DNA from: Actinocatenispora sp036503555
GTDB lineage: Bacteria; Actinomycetota; Actinomycetes; Mycobacteriales; Micromonosporaceae
Assembly (NCBI GenBank): GCA_036503555.1
Contig: DASXWQ010000098.1
Span: forward strand, 62,001 to 126,000
Length of the DNA: 64,000 nucleotides
Direction: 5' to 3'
The position numbers and the translations under genes are program-made. Shown one piece after another: positions 44,267-51,820 of the stretch. Numbering within the stretch: the stretch's first letter is position 1; every line of letters begins with the position of its first letter. Under the pieces are notes generated by a model that ran no database searches, was not told where the DNA came from, and was given only the letters and a program-made list of their open reading frames with translations.

Positions 44267-45074
44267 GCACAGGGCCGCGGTCCTCGGCAGCCCCGTCGCC
44301 CATTCGCTGTCCCCGGCCCTGCACAACGCCGGGTACGCGGCGGCCGGCCTGGCCGGCTGGCGCTACGCGGCGTACGACGTGGCCGAGGCGCAACTGGCCG
44401 GGTTCGTGGCGGGGCTGGGGCCGGAGTGGGCCGGGCTGTCGCTGACGATGCCGCTGAAGCACGTCGCGCTGACGGTCGCCGACGAGGTCACCGCGACCGC
44501 GGAGCTGCTGGGCGCGGCGAACACGCTGGTGTTGCGCGACGGCGTACGCCGGGCCGACAACACCGACGCGCCCGGCCTGGTCGACGCGCTGCGCACCGCG
44601 GGTACCACCGCCGCGGAGCGGGTCTGCGTACTCGGCGCCGGCGGCACCGCCCGGGCCGCCCTCTACGCCGCGGCCCGGCTCGGCGCCACCACCGTCACCG
44701 TGTACGCCCGCCGGCCCGAGGCGGTGACCGCGCTGCGCGACGCGGCCGACGGCCTGGGCCTGACCGTGACCCGGGCCGACTTCGACGACCCGGCCGCGGC
44801 CGACGCGGCCGACCTGGTCGTGTCCACGCTGCCGGCGGGGGTGGGCGACGGGTTCGCCGGCACGGTGCGCTGGCGGCCGGACGCTACGGTCTTCGACGTG
44901 CTCTACGCCCCCTGGCCGACCGCCCTGGCCGCCGCCGCGACCGCGTCCGGCGCGCGCGTGCTGGGCGGGTTGGAGTTGCTGCTGGCGCAGGCGGTCCGGC
45001 AGTTCGAGGCGTTCACCGGGGTGGCCGCGCCGGTCGCCGCGATGCGCGCCGCGCTGCCGCCGGTCGGGCACTGA
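44256..45074 (+). CDS. aroE: Shikimate dehydrogenase
   Basis: A 272-residue NADPH enzyme that reduces 3-dehydroshikimate. SLSPALHN binds substrate, K68 (TMPLKH) and D104 (NTDAPG) are the catalytic pair, and VLGAGGTARAALYA is the cofactor loop. GTG 44256 gives the conserved start near AAVLGSPVAHS and overlaps mltG by 11 nt. It is the first of the clustered chorismate genes (aroE, aroC, aroK, aroB, aroQ). Confidence 0.94.
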   Translation: MSAEHRAAVLGSPVAHSLSPALHNAGYAAAGLAGWRYAAYDVAEAQLAGFVAGLGPEWAGLSLTMPLKHVALTVADEVTATAELLGAANTLVLRDGVRRADNTDAPGLVDALRTAGTTAAERVCVLGAGGTARAALYAAARLGATTVTVYARRPEAVTALRDAADGLGLTVTRADFDDPAAADAADLVVSTLPAGVGDGFAGTVRWRPDATVFDVLYAPWPTALAAAATASGARVLGGLELLLAQAVRQFEAFTGVAAPVAAMRAALPPVGH

Positions 45075-45757
45075 TGCTGGCCATCGGCCTGGCCGCGCTC
45101 GGCTGTGCGGGCGCCGGCGCCGTGGCCGGGCCCGCCTTGGCCGCCACCGCGGCGCGGCATCCCGGCGTCACCACTGGCACCCGCCGTACCGTGCTGGTCT
45201 CCGCCCTGGCGGCCGGCGCGTTCGGGATCGTGGCGCTGGGCGTGCTGCCCGACCCCGCCCGGCGGTACGCGCTGCCCGCGTTCCTCGTGCTCGCCGCGGC
45301 CGGCGTGCTGCTGTGCGTGATCGACGCGGACATCCGGCGGCTGCCCGACACGATCACGCTGCCGGCGTACCCGGTGGTGGCGGTGTTGCTGGTGCCGGCG
45401 AGCCTGCTCGGCGGGGCGGCGGTCGGCTGGGCGGGGCTGCTGCGCGCCGGGCTCGGCGCGCTCGTCGCCGCCGCGCTCTACCTGCTGCTCTGCCTGGCGC
45501 CCGGCTCGCAGCTCGGCTTCGGCGACGTGAAACTCGCCGGGCTGCTCGGGCTGGCGCTGGGCTGGCTGTCCTGGGCGACCCTCGCGGTCGGTGTGCTGCT
45601 CGGCTTCGCCTACGGCGCGGGCTACGCGGTAGTCCTGTTGCTGTCGCGCCGGGCCGGTCTGCGTACCCGGATCCCGTTCGGGCCGGCGATGCTGGCGGGT
45701 GCGCTGACCGCGGTGCTGCTCGGCGACCCGCTCGCCGCCGGATACCTGGCGTTCTGA
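45074..45757 (+). CDS. A24-family prepilin peptidase-like membrane protease
   Basis: A 227-residue polytopic protein (about seven helices). The two catalytic aspartates of type IV prepilin peptidases are present: one in CVIDADIRRLPD and one in GFGDVKL. The N-terminal cysteine-containing methyltransferase domain of PilD is absent, so it resembles the short TadV/CpaA type. No pilin or flp gene is in this window. ATG 45074 shares one base with the aroE stop, placing it in the shikimate operon. Confidence 0.88.
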   Translation: MLAIGLAALGCAGAGAVAGPALAATAARHPGVTTGTRRTVLVSALAAGAFGIVALGVLPDPARRYALPAFLVLAAAGVLLCVIDADIRRLPDTITLPAYPVVAVLLVPASLLGGAAVGWAGLLRAGLGALVAAALYLLLCLAPGSQLGFGDVKLAGLLGLALGWLSWATLAVGVLLGFAYGAGYAVVLLLSRRAGLRTRIPFGPAMLAGALTAVLLGDPLAAGYLAF

Positions 45758-45828
45758 GCGGGTTGGTCGCGTACCCGGCCCGGGGTTCTCCGATCTCCGG
45801 CGGCCAGCGGTCGCCGCAGGAGCGCGGC

Positions 45829-47025
45829 GTGACAGACTCTCTGCTTGTGTTGCGTTGGTTGACAGCGGGAGAGTCGCACGGGCCCGCGCTGGTCGGCATC
45901 CTGGAGGGCGTGCCGGCCGGCGTCGAGGTGACCAGTGCCGAGATCGGTGCCGAGCTGGCCCGCCGCCGCCTGGGGTACGGGCGGGGCGCGCGGATGAAGT
46001 TCGAGCAGGACGCCGTGGAGGTGATCGGCGGCCTGCGGCACGGGCGTACGTTGGGCAGCCCGTTCGCGGTGCGGGTCGGTAACACCGAGTGGCCCAAGTG
46101 GGAGCTCGTGATGAGCGCCGACCCGGTCGACGAGGCGGAGCTGGCCGGCCAGGCCCGCAACGCGCCGCTGACCCGGCCGCGTCCCGGCCACGCGGACCTC
46201 GCCGGCATGCAGAAGTACGGCCACACCGACGCGCGCCCGATCCTGGAGCGGGCCAGCGCCCGGGAGACCGCCGCCCGCGTCGCACTCGGGACCGTCGCCA
46301 AGGCGCTCCTGCGCCAGACGCTCGGCGTCGAGGTCGTCTCGCACGTCGTGGAGCTGGGTTCGGTCGCGGCTCCCGCGGACCGGGTACCGGGGCCGGACGA
46401 CGCGGCGGCGGTCGACGCCGACCCGATGCGCTGCCTGGACGCCGACGCGAGCGCCGCGATGGTCGCCGAGGTCGACGCGGCCCGCAAGGACGCCGACACG
46501 CTCGGCGGCATCGTCGAGGTCCTGGCGTACGGGTTGCCGCCGGGGCTCGGCAGTCACGTGCAGTGGGACCGCCGGCTCGACGCGCGGCTGGCCGCGGCGC
46601 TGATGTCCATCCAGGCGATCAAGGGCGTGGAGGTCGGCGACGGCTTCACCCAGGCCCGCAGCCGCGGTTCCGCGGCGCACGACGAGATCGAGCCGACCGT
46701 CGACGGCGTACGCCGTCGCACCGGGCGGGCCGGTGGCGTCGAGGGTGGCATGACCATCGGCGAGCCGCTGCGGGTACGGGCGGCGATGAAGCCGATCTCG
46801 TCGCTGAACCGGGCGCTGTCCACCGTGGACGTCGCGACCGGCGAGGCGACCACCGCGATCAACCAGCGCTCCGACGTGTGTGCGGTGCCGGCCGGCGCCG
46901 TGGTCGCCGAGGCGATGGTGGCGCTGGTGCTGGCGGACGCCGCGGTCGAGAAGTTCGGCGGCGACTCGGTCGCCGAGATCCGCCGTAACGCCGCGTCGTA
47001 CCGCGACAACCTGGTGATCGCATGA
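45829..47025 (+). CDS. aroC: Chorismate synthase
   Basis: A 398-residue FMN-dependent enzyme that makes chorismate from EPSP. WLTAGESHGPALV, RPRPGHADLAGMQKYG and the RASARETAARVA signature are clear. Two starts are possible: GTG 45829 with AGGAG 6 nt upstream, and GTG 45847, which gives the family-typical MLRWLTAGESHG but has no ribosome-binding site. The former is used. Its stop overlaps ATG 47022 of a micro-ORF. Confidence 0.94.
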   Translation: MTDSLLVLRWLTAGESHGPALVGILEGVPAGVEVTSAEIGAELARRRLGYGRGARMKFEQDAVEVIGGLRHGRTLGSPFAVRVGNTEWPKWELVMSADPVDEAELAGQARNAPLTRPRPGHADLAGMQKYGHTDARPILERASARETAARVALGTVAKALLRQTLGVEVVSHVVELGSVAAPADRVPGPDDAAAVDADPMRCLDADASAAMVAEVDAARKDADTLGGIVEVLAYGLPPGLGSHVQWDRRLDARLAAALMSIQAIKGVEVGDGFTQARSRGSAAHDEIEPTVDGVRRRTGRAGGVEGGMTIGEPLRVRAAMKPISSLNRALSTVDVATGEATTAINQRSDVCAVPAGAVVAEAMVALVLADAAVEKFGGDSVAEIRRNAASYRDNLVIA

Positions 47026-47102
47026 CCACCGCCGACGTGCTTCGACCCGCGGAGGCGGCGGACGGCTCGGCCGACGTGCTTCGTCCCGCGGAGGTGGCGT
47101 GA
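47022..47102 (+). CDS. 26-residue micro-ORF linking aroC and aroK
   Basis: ATG 47022 overlaps the aroC stop (ATGA) and its own stop overlaps the aroK start (GTGA). The peptide contains the octamer ADVLRPAE twice, 13 residues apart. GGAGG sequences inside it (47051-47055 and 47090-47094) include the aroK ribosome-binding site. It may be a translated coupler that keeps ribosomes moving from aroC to aroK, or simply a duplicated leader. Coding is inferred only from the exact overlaps. Confidence 0.45.
   Translation: MTTADVLRPAEAADGSADVLRPAEVA
47031..47099 (+). repeat. Tandem repeat of 30-bp units at 39-bp period
   Basis: 47031-47060 and 47070-47099 match at 28 of 30 positions. The 39-bp period keeps the frame, and each unit contains a GCGGAGG ribosome-binding-like core. 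Confidence 0.85.
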
Positions 47103-47641
47103 GTGCGGTCGGGCCGGGGCTGGACCGCCCGGCCTGCGTGGTGGTGGGGCCGCCGGGGGCGGGTAAGACGACGGTCGGCGAGCTGGTCGCGGCGCGGCTG
47201 CGGGTCGAGTTCGCCGACACGGACACGCTGATCGAGCGGACCGCCGGCAAGCCGATCCCGGACATCTTCGTCGACGACGGCGAGGACCACTTCCGGGCGC
47301 TGGAGCGCGCCGCGGTCGCGCGGGCGCTGGCCGAGCACCACGGCGTACTCGCGCTCGGCGGTGGCGCGATCCTCGCCGAGGAGACCCGGGCGTTGCTGAT
47401 GGACCACCTGGTGGTGTACCTGTCGGTCGAGCTGCCCGACGCGGCGCGCCGGGTGGGGCTCGGCGCGAGCCGCCCGCTGCTCGCGATCAATCCCCGGGCG
47501 ACCATGCGGCACCTGCTGGAGGCCCGCCGCCCGTTCTACGAGGAGGTCGCCGACGTCGTGATCCCGACCGACGGCATCGACGCGGAGCGGGTCGCCGAGA
47601 CGGTCCTGCTCGCCCTGTCTGACCCGGAGGTACGCGGATGA
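47099..47641 (+). CDS. aroK: Shikimate kinase
   Basis: A 180-residue P-loop kinase that phosphorylates shikimate. Walker A is GPPGAGKT (17-24), FADTDTLIE carries the Mg/shikimate Asp, and ALGGGAIL is the substrate-binding GGG motif. The lid region includes RPLLAINPRATM. GTG 47099 overlaps the micro-ORF stop, and its own stop overlaps aroB. Confidence 0.94.
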   Translation: MSAVGPGLDRPACVVVGPPGAGKTTVGELVAARLRVEFADTDTLIERTAGKPIPDIFVDDGEDHFRALERAAVARALAEHHGVLALGGGAILAEETRALLMDHLVVYLSVELPDAARRVGLGASRPLLAINPRATMRHLLEARRPFYEEVADVVIPTDGIDAERVAETVLLALSDPEVRG

Positions 47642-48756
47642 GCACCAGCCGACGCACGCTGTCCAGCGGCGGCGACGTCGCTGTCGAGTTCGGTGGCGAC
47701 CGGCCGTACGACGTGGTGGTGGGGCGGGATCTGCTCGGCACGCTGCCGCAGCATCTGGACGGCGCGCGGCAGGTGGCGGTGGTGCACGCGCCGCCGCTGA
47801 CCGCGCTGGCCGAGCGGACCGCCGCGGTGCTGTCCGACGCGGGCCTGCGGCCGCTGCTGGTGCCGGTGCCCGACGCGGAGAAGGGCAAGACCGTCGCGGT
47901 CGCCGACCACTGCTGGGCGGAGCTGGGCCGCGCCGGGTTCACCCGTACCGACGCGGTCGTCGGGCTGGGTGGCGGCGCGGTGACCGACCTGGCCGGGTTC
48001 GTGGCGGCGTGCTGGCTGCGCGGCGTACGCGTGGTGCAGGTGCCGACGAGCCTGCTGGGCATGGTCGACGCCGCGGTCGGCGGCAAGACCGGCGTGAACA
48101 CGATGGCCGGGAAGAACCTGGTCGGCGCGTTCCATCCGCCGGCGGCGGTGCTGTGCGACCTGGACACGCTCACCACGCTCGGCCACGAGGAGCTGGTCGG
48201 TGGGCTGGCCGAGGTGATCAAGTGCGGCTTCATCGCGGACCCGGAGATCCTGCGCCTGGTCGAGGCCGACCCGGTGGCGGCGGCGGACCCGGCGTCGCCG
48301 GTGCTGCGGGAGCTGGTCGAGCGGGCCATCGTGGTCAAGGCCGACGCGGTGGCCGGCGACCTGCGCGAGTCGGGCCGGCGGATCATCCTGAACTACGGGC
48401 ACACCCTCGGGCACGCGATCGAGCGGCACGAGGCGTACCGCTGGCGGCACGGGCACGCGGTCTCCGTCGGCCTGGTGTACGCGGCGGCCCTGGCGAGGCG
48501 GCGCGGCCTGATCGACGCCGGGACGGCCGAGCGGCACGCCGCCGTGCTGTCCTCGGTGGGGCTGCCGACGACGTACCGGCCGGACGCGTTCGACGAGCTG
48601 CTGCCGGCGATGCGGCTGGACAAGAAGGCGCAGGGCGACACGCTGCGGTTCGTGCTGCTGGCCGGGCTGGCCGAGCCGACCGTGGTGGCAGACGTGACCG
48701 AGCCCGAGCTGCGCGCCACGTACCTGGAGCTGTACGTCCCCGCGGAGGCGTCATGA
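47638..48756 (+). CDS. aroB: 3-Dehydroquinate synthase
   Basis: A 372-residue NAD- and Zn-dependent enzyme that converts DAHP to dehydroquinate. GLGGGAVTDLAGF binds NAD, and TSLLGMVDAAVGGKTGVN and NYGHTLGHAIE supply substrate and metal ligands. ATG 47638 overlaps aroK (ATGA) and follows GGAGG. A DAHP synthase gene is not in this window. Confidence 0.95.
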   Translation: MSTSRRTLSSGGDVAVEFGGDRPYDVVVGRDLLGTLPQHLDGARQVAVVHAPPLTALAERTAAVLSDAGLRPLLVPVPDAEKGKTVAVADHCWAELGRAGFTRTDAVVGLGGGAVTDLAGFVAACWLRGVRVVQVPTSLLGMVDAAVGGKTGVNTMAGKNLVGAFHPPAAVLCDLDTLTTLGHEELVGGLAEVIKCGFIADPEILRLVEADPVAAADPASPVLRELVERAIVVKADAVAGDLRESGRRIILNYGHTLGHAIERHEAYRWRHGHAVSVGLVYAAALARRRGLIDAGTAERHAAVLSSVGLPTTYRPDAFDELLPAMRLDKKAQGDTLRFVLLAGLAEPTVVADVTEPELRATYLELYVPAEAS

Positions 48757-49190
48757 ACACCGTGTCCGTGCTCAACGGGCCGAACCTGGGCCGTCTCGGC
48801 GTCCGCGAGCCGGGCGTGTACGGCACGGCGAGCCACGCGGACCTGGTGGCGCTGTGCGAGCGTACCGGCGCGGAGCTGGACCTGGCGGTGACGGTGCGGC
48901 AGACCGACGCGGAGCACGAGATGCTCGGCTGGCTGCACGAGGCGGCCGACACGGGCGCCGCGGTCGTGCTCAACCCGGCCGCCTGGACCCACTACTCGGT
49001 CGCGGTACGCGACGCGTGCGCGATGCTGACCGCCCCGCTGGTCGAGGTGCACCTGTCGAACGTGCACGCCCGCGAGGAGTTCCGCCCTACGTCGCTGGTC
49101 TCGCCGGTCGCCACCGGCGTGATCTGCGGCCTGGGCATCGACGGCTACCGGCTGGCCCTGACGTACCTGGCGGGCCGGCTGACGCCGTAA
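48753..49190 (+). CDS. aroQ: 3-Dehydroquinate dehydratase, type II
   Basis: A 145-residue enzyme, active as a dodecamer in the family. LNGPNLGRLGVREPGVYG carries catalytic Y23, NPAAWTHYS is the substrate region, and EVHLSNVHAREEFR holds the catalytic His. ATG 48753 overlaps the aroB stop and follows GGAGG. In mycobacteria pepQ follows; here it is replaced by a convergent SRPBCC gene. Confidence 0.94.
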   Translation: MNTVSVLNGPNLGRLGVREPGVYGTASHADLVALCERTGAELDLAVTVRQTDAEHEMLGWLHEAADTGAAVVLNPAAWTHYSVAVRDACAMLTAPLVEVHLSNVHAREEFRPTSLVSPVATGVICGLGIDGYRLALTYLAGRLTP

Positions 49191-49198
49191 CAGCGCGC

Positions 49199-49666
49199 TC
49201 AGGGGGTGGCGCGGGCCGTCGCGGCGGACAGCCAGTCCGGCAGCCGGTCCAGGCAGTCGCGCCAGCCCCGGGCCTGTGCCTGCCGGTCCTCCTCGTCGTC
49301 GCAGCCGGCGTGCTCGACGACCAGCTCGGTGCCGTCGTCACCGGTCGCCAGCCGTACGCTGACCCGCGCCGTACCGTCGCCGCTCTCCCAGCGCCAGGTG
49401 AACTCCAGCAGGTTGGGCTCGTCGACGGTGAGGTATTCGCCGCTGACCGCGGTGGACATGCTGCGCGACGCGGAGCCGGAGATCCGGAACCGCCCACCGG
49501 GCTTGGCGTCGGCCTGCACCCGCGGGGACAGTCGCGCCGGCCAGAACCACGCGGCCAACGCGTTGGGATCGGTGAACGCCCGCCACACCACCTCGCGTGG
49601 TGCCGCGAGCGTGCGCTCGATCCGGGCCGGCGGCACCGTGTCACCGGGTTCGTGGGCGTCGCTCAT
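49199..49666 (-). CDS. SRPBCC/AHSA1-family protein
   Basis: A 155-residue START-like fold protein. It has the AHSA1 pattern: IERTLAAPREVVWRAFTDPNALAAWFWP at the N-terminus, a central GGRFR strand, and a C-terminal helix with GWRDCLDRLPDWL. Such proteins bind hydrophobic ligands or act as Hsp90 co-chaperone-like factors; the role is unknown. ATG 49666 is set by GAGGAG upstream. The start codon lies in one arm of a hairpin (49664-49671 with 49691-49698), and mini-ORFs run into it. Confidence 0.85.
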   Translation of the reverse strand: MSDAHEPGDTVPPARIERTLAAPREVVWRAFTDPNALAAWFWPARLSPRVQADAKPGGRFRISGSASRSMSTAVSGEYLTVDEPNLLEFTWRWESGDGTARVSVRLATGDDGTELVVEHAGCDDEEDRQAQARGWRDCLDRLPDWLSAATARATP

Positions 49667-49746
49667 GGCCGCTCCTCGCTGCGCTCGGACCGGCCATGCG
49701 GGACGGTGGCACCGAGCCCGTGACTCGCCCGCCGACGCCCGCTCAT
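49663..49746 (-). CDS. Mini-ORF of 27 residues coupled to the SRPBCC gene
   Basis: ATG 49746, preceded by GAGGAG, reads 27 codons whose second half contains VPHGRSERSEE. Its TGA overlaps the SRPBCC start (ATGA). Coding is unproven; it could be a translated leader or a by-product of the repeat. Confidence 0.35.
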   Translation of the reverse strand: MSGRRRASHGLGATVPHGRSERSEERP

Positions 49747-49802
49747 GACCACTCCTCGCTGCGCTCGGACCGGCCATGCGGCACGTTCACACCGAGCCTC
49801 AT
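49743..49802 (-). CDS. Mini-ORF of 19 residues coupled to the next mini-ORF
   Basis: ATG 49802 reads MRLGVNVPHGRSERSEEWS and stops at TGA overlapping ATG 49746. It shares VPHGRSERSEE with the following mini-ORF. It has no strong ribosome-binding site of its own. Confidence 0.3.
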   Translation of the reverse strand: MRLGVNVPHGRSERSEEWS

Positions 49803-49950
49803 GATGCGCTCGCTGACGCTCGCTCATGCGTCCTCCTCACCCGGGCGATCCGTCGCGGGCCGTGCACCGACCGGGGCGACGCGCGATCTGAGTCCGTCCA
49901 CGGTCGAGATCATGCCCCGAACGACCGGTACGGTCGAGTCGGGGTGGTCC

Positions 49951-49971
49951 TGGGAGTCGGTAGACTTCCCA
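49951..49971 (+). promoter_or_regulatory. Putative efp promoter -10 within an inverted repeat
   Basis: TAGACT (49961-49966) resembles a -10 box 84 nt before efp. It lies in CTGGGAGTC-GGTA-GACTTCCCAG, an inverted repeat with one bulged base, which may be an operator. Confidence 0.4.
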
Positions 49972-50050
49972 GGGTTTGCACCCGACCTCATCCCCGCCAC
50001 GTGGGACGCCGGTGATCCCGGCGCCGGAGACGAAAGAGACACACAAGCGT

Positions 50051-50608
50051 ATGGCCACCACGAATGACCTGAAAAACGGCCTGGTTCTCAACCTCGACGG
50101 CCAGCTCTGGGCCGTCGTCGAGTTCCAGCATGTGAAGCCCGGCAAGGGCGGTGCGTTCGTGCGGACCACGCTGAAGAACGTGCTCAACGGCAAGGTCGTC
50201 GACAAGACGTTCAACGCCGGCACCAAGGTCGACACCGCCACCGTCGACAAGCGCACCATGCAGTACCTGTACGCCGACGGCGAGGACTTCGTGTTCATGG
50301 ACTCGGAGACCTACGACCAGGTCAACGTGCCCGGCGCCACGGTCGGCGACGCCGCGAAGTACCTGCTGGACAACGCGGACGTGACGCTCGGCTTCCACGA
50401 GGGCACCGCGCTCTACATCGAGCTGCCGACCTCGATCGAGGTCGAGGTCACGTACACGGAGCCGGGCCTCCAGGGCGACCGGTCCACCGGCGGTACGAAG
50501 CCGGCGACGGTGCAGACCGGCGCGTCGGTCGCCGTGCCGCTGTTCGTCAGCACCGGCGACAAGATCAAGGTCGACACGCGCGACGGCCGTTACCTCGGCC
50601 GGGTCTGA
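50051..50608 (+). CDS. efp: Translation elongation factor P
   Basis: A 185-residue three-domain factor that rescues ribosomes stalled at polyproline. The tip loop HVKPGKGGAF carries K32, equivalent to the lysine modified in E. coli. No modification gene (epmA/epmB or ymfI type) is nearby. The C-terminal domain has TGDKIKVDTRDGRYLGRV. ATG 50051 gives the conserved MATTNDLKNG start. It is directly followed by nusB. Confidence 0.96.
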   Translation: MATTNDLKNGLVLNLDGQLWAVVEFQHVKPGKGGAFVRTTLKNVLNGKVVDKTFNAGTKVDTATVDKRTMQYLYADGEDFVFMDSETYDQVNVPGATVGDAAKYLLDNADVTLGFHEGTALYIELPTSIEVEVTYTEPGLQGDRSTGGTKPATVQTGASVAVPLFVSTGDKIKVDTRDGRYLGRV

Positions 50609-51052
50609 GTGCCCGCCGTGACCGAGTCGCGCCCCGCCTCCGGCATGTCGACCCGCACCAAGGCGCGCAAGCGCGCCCTCGACGTGCTGTACGAGGCGGA
50701 CCTGCGCGGCGAGGACCCGGTGGCGGTGCTGCGCCGGCGGGTCGAGTGGGCCGAGCCGCCCGTCCGGGCGTACACGGTGAGTCTGGTGGAGGGTTACCAG
50801 GCGCACGCCGAGGAGATCGACCACCTGCTCGCGACGTACTCGGAGGGGTGGTCGCTGCCGCGGATGCCGGCGGTCGACCGCAACCTGCTGCGCGTCGCGG
50901 TGTTCGAGCTGCTGTACGCCGACGACATCGACGACGCCGTCGCGATCAGTGAGGCGGTGGAGCTGGCGGAGGCGCTGTCCACGGACGACTCGCCGGCGTT
51001 CGTCAACGGCCTGCTCGGCCGGATCGCCACGGTCGTGCGCGACCAGGGCTGA
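50609..51052 (+). CDS. nusB: Transcription antitermination factor NusB
   Basis: A 147-residue all-helical RNA-binding protein for rRNA antitermination, working with NusE (S10) at boxA. RTKARKRALDVLYEAD is the RNA-contacting start, and FVNGLLGRI the conserved C-terminal helix. GTG 50609 follows the efp stop with no gap; an internal ATG at 50645 (MSTRTKARK) is the alternative. Confidence 0.93.
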   Translation: MPAVTESRPASGMSTRTKARKRALDVLYEADLRGEDPVAVLRRRVEWAEPPVRAYTVSLVEGYQAHAEEIDHLLATYSEGWSLPRMPAVDRNLLRVAVFELLYADDIDDAVAISEAVELAEALSTDDSPAFVNGLLGRIATVVRDQG

Positions 51053-51072
51053 GCTTTTCCTGCTGAGACACC

Positions 51073-51106
51073 ACAGGCGCCCGCGGTGACCACCGCGGGC
51101 GCCTGT
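51073..51106. terminator. Bidirectional terminator hairpin
   Basis: Perfect 15-bp stem (51073-51087 with 51092-51106) and a GACC loop, placed between the convergent nusB and bldD genes. Confidence 0.85.
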
Positions 51107-51139
51107 CGTGCGCTCTGCCGTACCCAGAGGGGACGGTTG

Positions 51140-51628
51140 TCACCCGCCGAACAGGGCGCGCGGGTCCGCGACGAGGACGCCCAGCTCGGTGAAGCGCTCC
51201 ACCAGGCCCGAGGGCGACGTGTCGTACACGATGGCCAACGCCCGCAGGTCGTCGGCGCGGATCGACAGCACGCGACCGTTGTAGTCACCGCGCTGCTGTT
51301 GGATGGCACGGGCGTACCGGGCGACGGGCGCGAGCTCGTCGGCGGTGTGCTCGTACAACTGCTCCAGGTCCAGGACGATCTTGCCCGCGGACTCCTGCCG
51401 CGTGCCGCCACCGTCGGGCAGCAGCTCGGCTACCGGAACCCGGTAGAAGTCGGCGAGCTCGGCCAGCCGGGCGACGGTGACCGCACGGTCCCCGCGCTCG
51501 TACGAACCGACAACCACTGCCTTCCACCGGCCACCCGACTTCTCCTCCACCCCCTGCAGGGACAGGCCCTGCTGCTGGCGGATGGCGCGCAGTCGGGCGC
51601 CGAGGGACTTCGCGTACTCAGACGGCAT
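51140..51628 (-). CDS. bldD: Developmental regulator BldD (c-di-GMP-responsive)
   Basis: A 162-residue regulator. The N-terminal XRE-type helix-turn-helix (about 9-65) includes the BldD-specific EEKSGGRWKAVVVGSYERGDR. The C-terminal domain has the c-di-GMP signature RGD-x8-RADD (R113-D115, R124-D127), where Streptomyces has RQDD. In Streptomyces BldD with tetrameric c-di-GMP represses sporulation genes and itself. ATG 51628 follows GGGAG. TTGACC at 51715-51710 on this strand could be a -35. The nusB-bldD-pyrR order matches Streptomyces. Confidence 0.94.
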   Translation of the reverse strand: MPSEYAKSLGARLRAIRQQQGLSLQGVEEKSGGRWKAVVVGSYERGDRAVTVARLAELADFYRVPVAELLPDGGGTRQESAGKIVLDLEQLYEHTADELAPVARYARAIQQQRGDYNGRVLSIRADDLRALAIVYDTSPSGLVERFTELGVLVADPRALFGG

Positions 51629-51778
51629 GCGCTGACTCCCACTCACATGGCCGAGGTCTCTCCCCAGCAATCGCTACGGAGCGTGACGGTATTCCGATCA
51701 ACGACGGTCGGTCAAGTACCGGTCACCCGAAAACTTGCACGAATCTGAGTGTTGGTACTGTTGAGACCGCGTATGGCG

Positions 51779-51820
51779 TCCTTTAAGACCCGTCCCGTGA
51801 GGCGGGGAAGGAGTCTCTGT
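51779..51820 (+). promoter_or_regulatory. PyrR-binding RNA element overlapping the pyrR ribosome-binding site
   Basis: The leader contains CCCGTGAGGCGGGGAAGGAG (51794-51813), resembling the conserved PyrR-binding loop. TCCTT (51779-51783) can pair with AAGGA (51809-51813) and CCCGT with GCGGG. The ribosome-binding AAGGAG is inside the stem, so UMP-bound PyrR would block translation, as reported for Mycobacterium smegmatis. Confidence 0.78.

Larger units (their letters stand above)
49661..49830 (-). repeat. 80-bp tandem repeat (two copies plus partial third) before the SRPBCC gene
   Basis: GCTCATG recurs at 49661, 49741 and 49822 on the plus strand, and the 30 bp after the first two are nearly identical. 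Read on the minus strand, each unit ends with GAGGAG and an ATG, so each carries a ribosome-binding site and start. It occupies much of the 384-bp gap before efp; the rest holds the efp promoter. Confidence 0.8.

Noticed and set aside
49829..50050. Possible tRNA or small RNA gene before efp
   Set aside because: No cloverleaf or CCA end was seen; the only structure is the short inverted repeat at 49951-49971.
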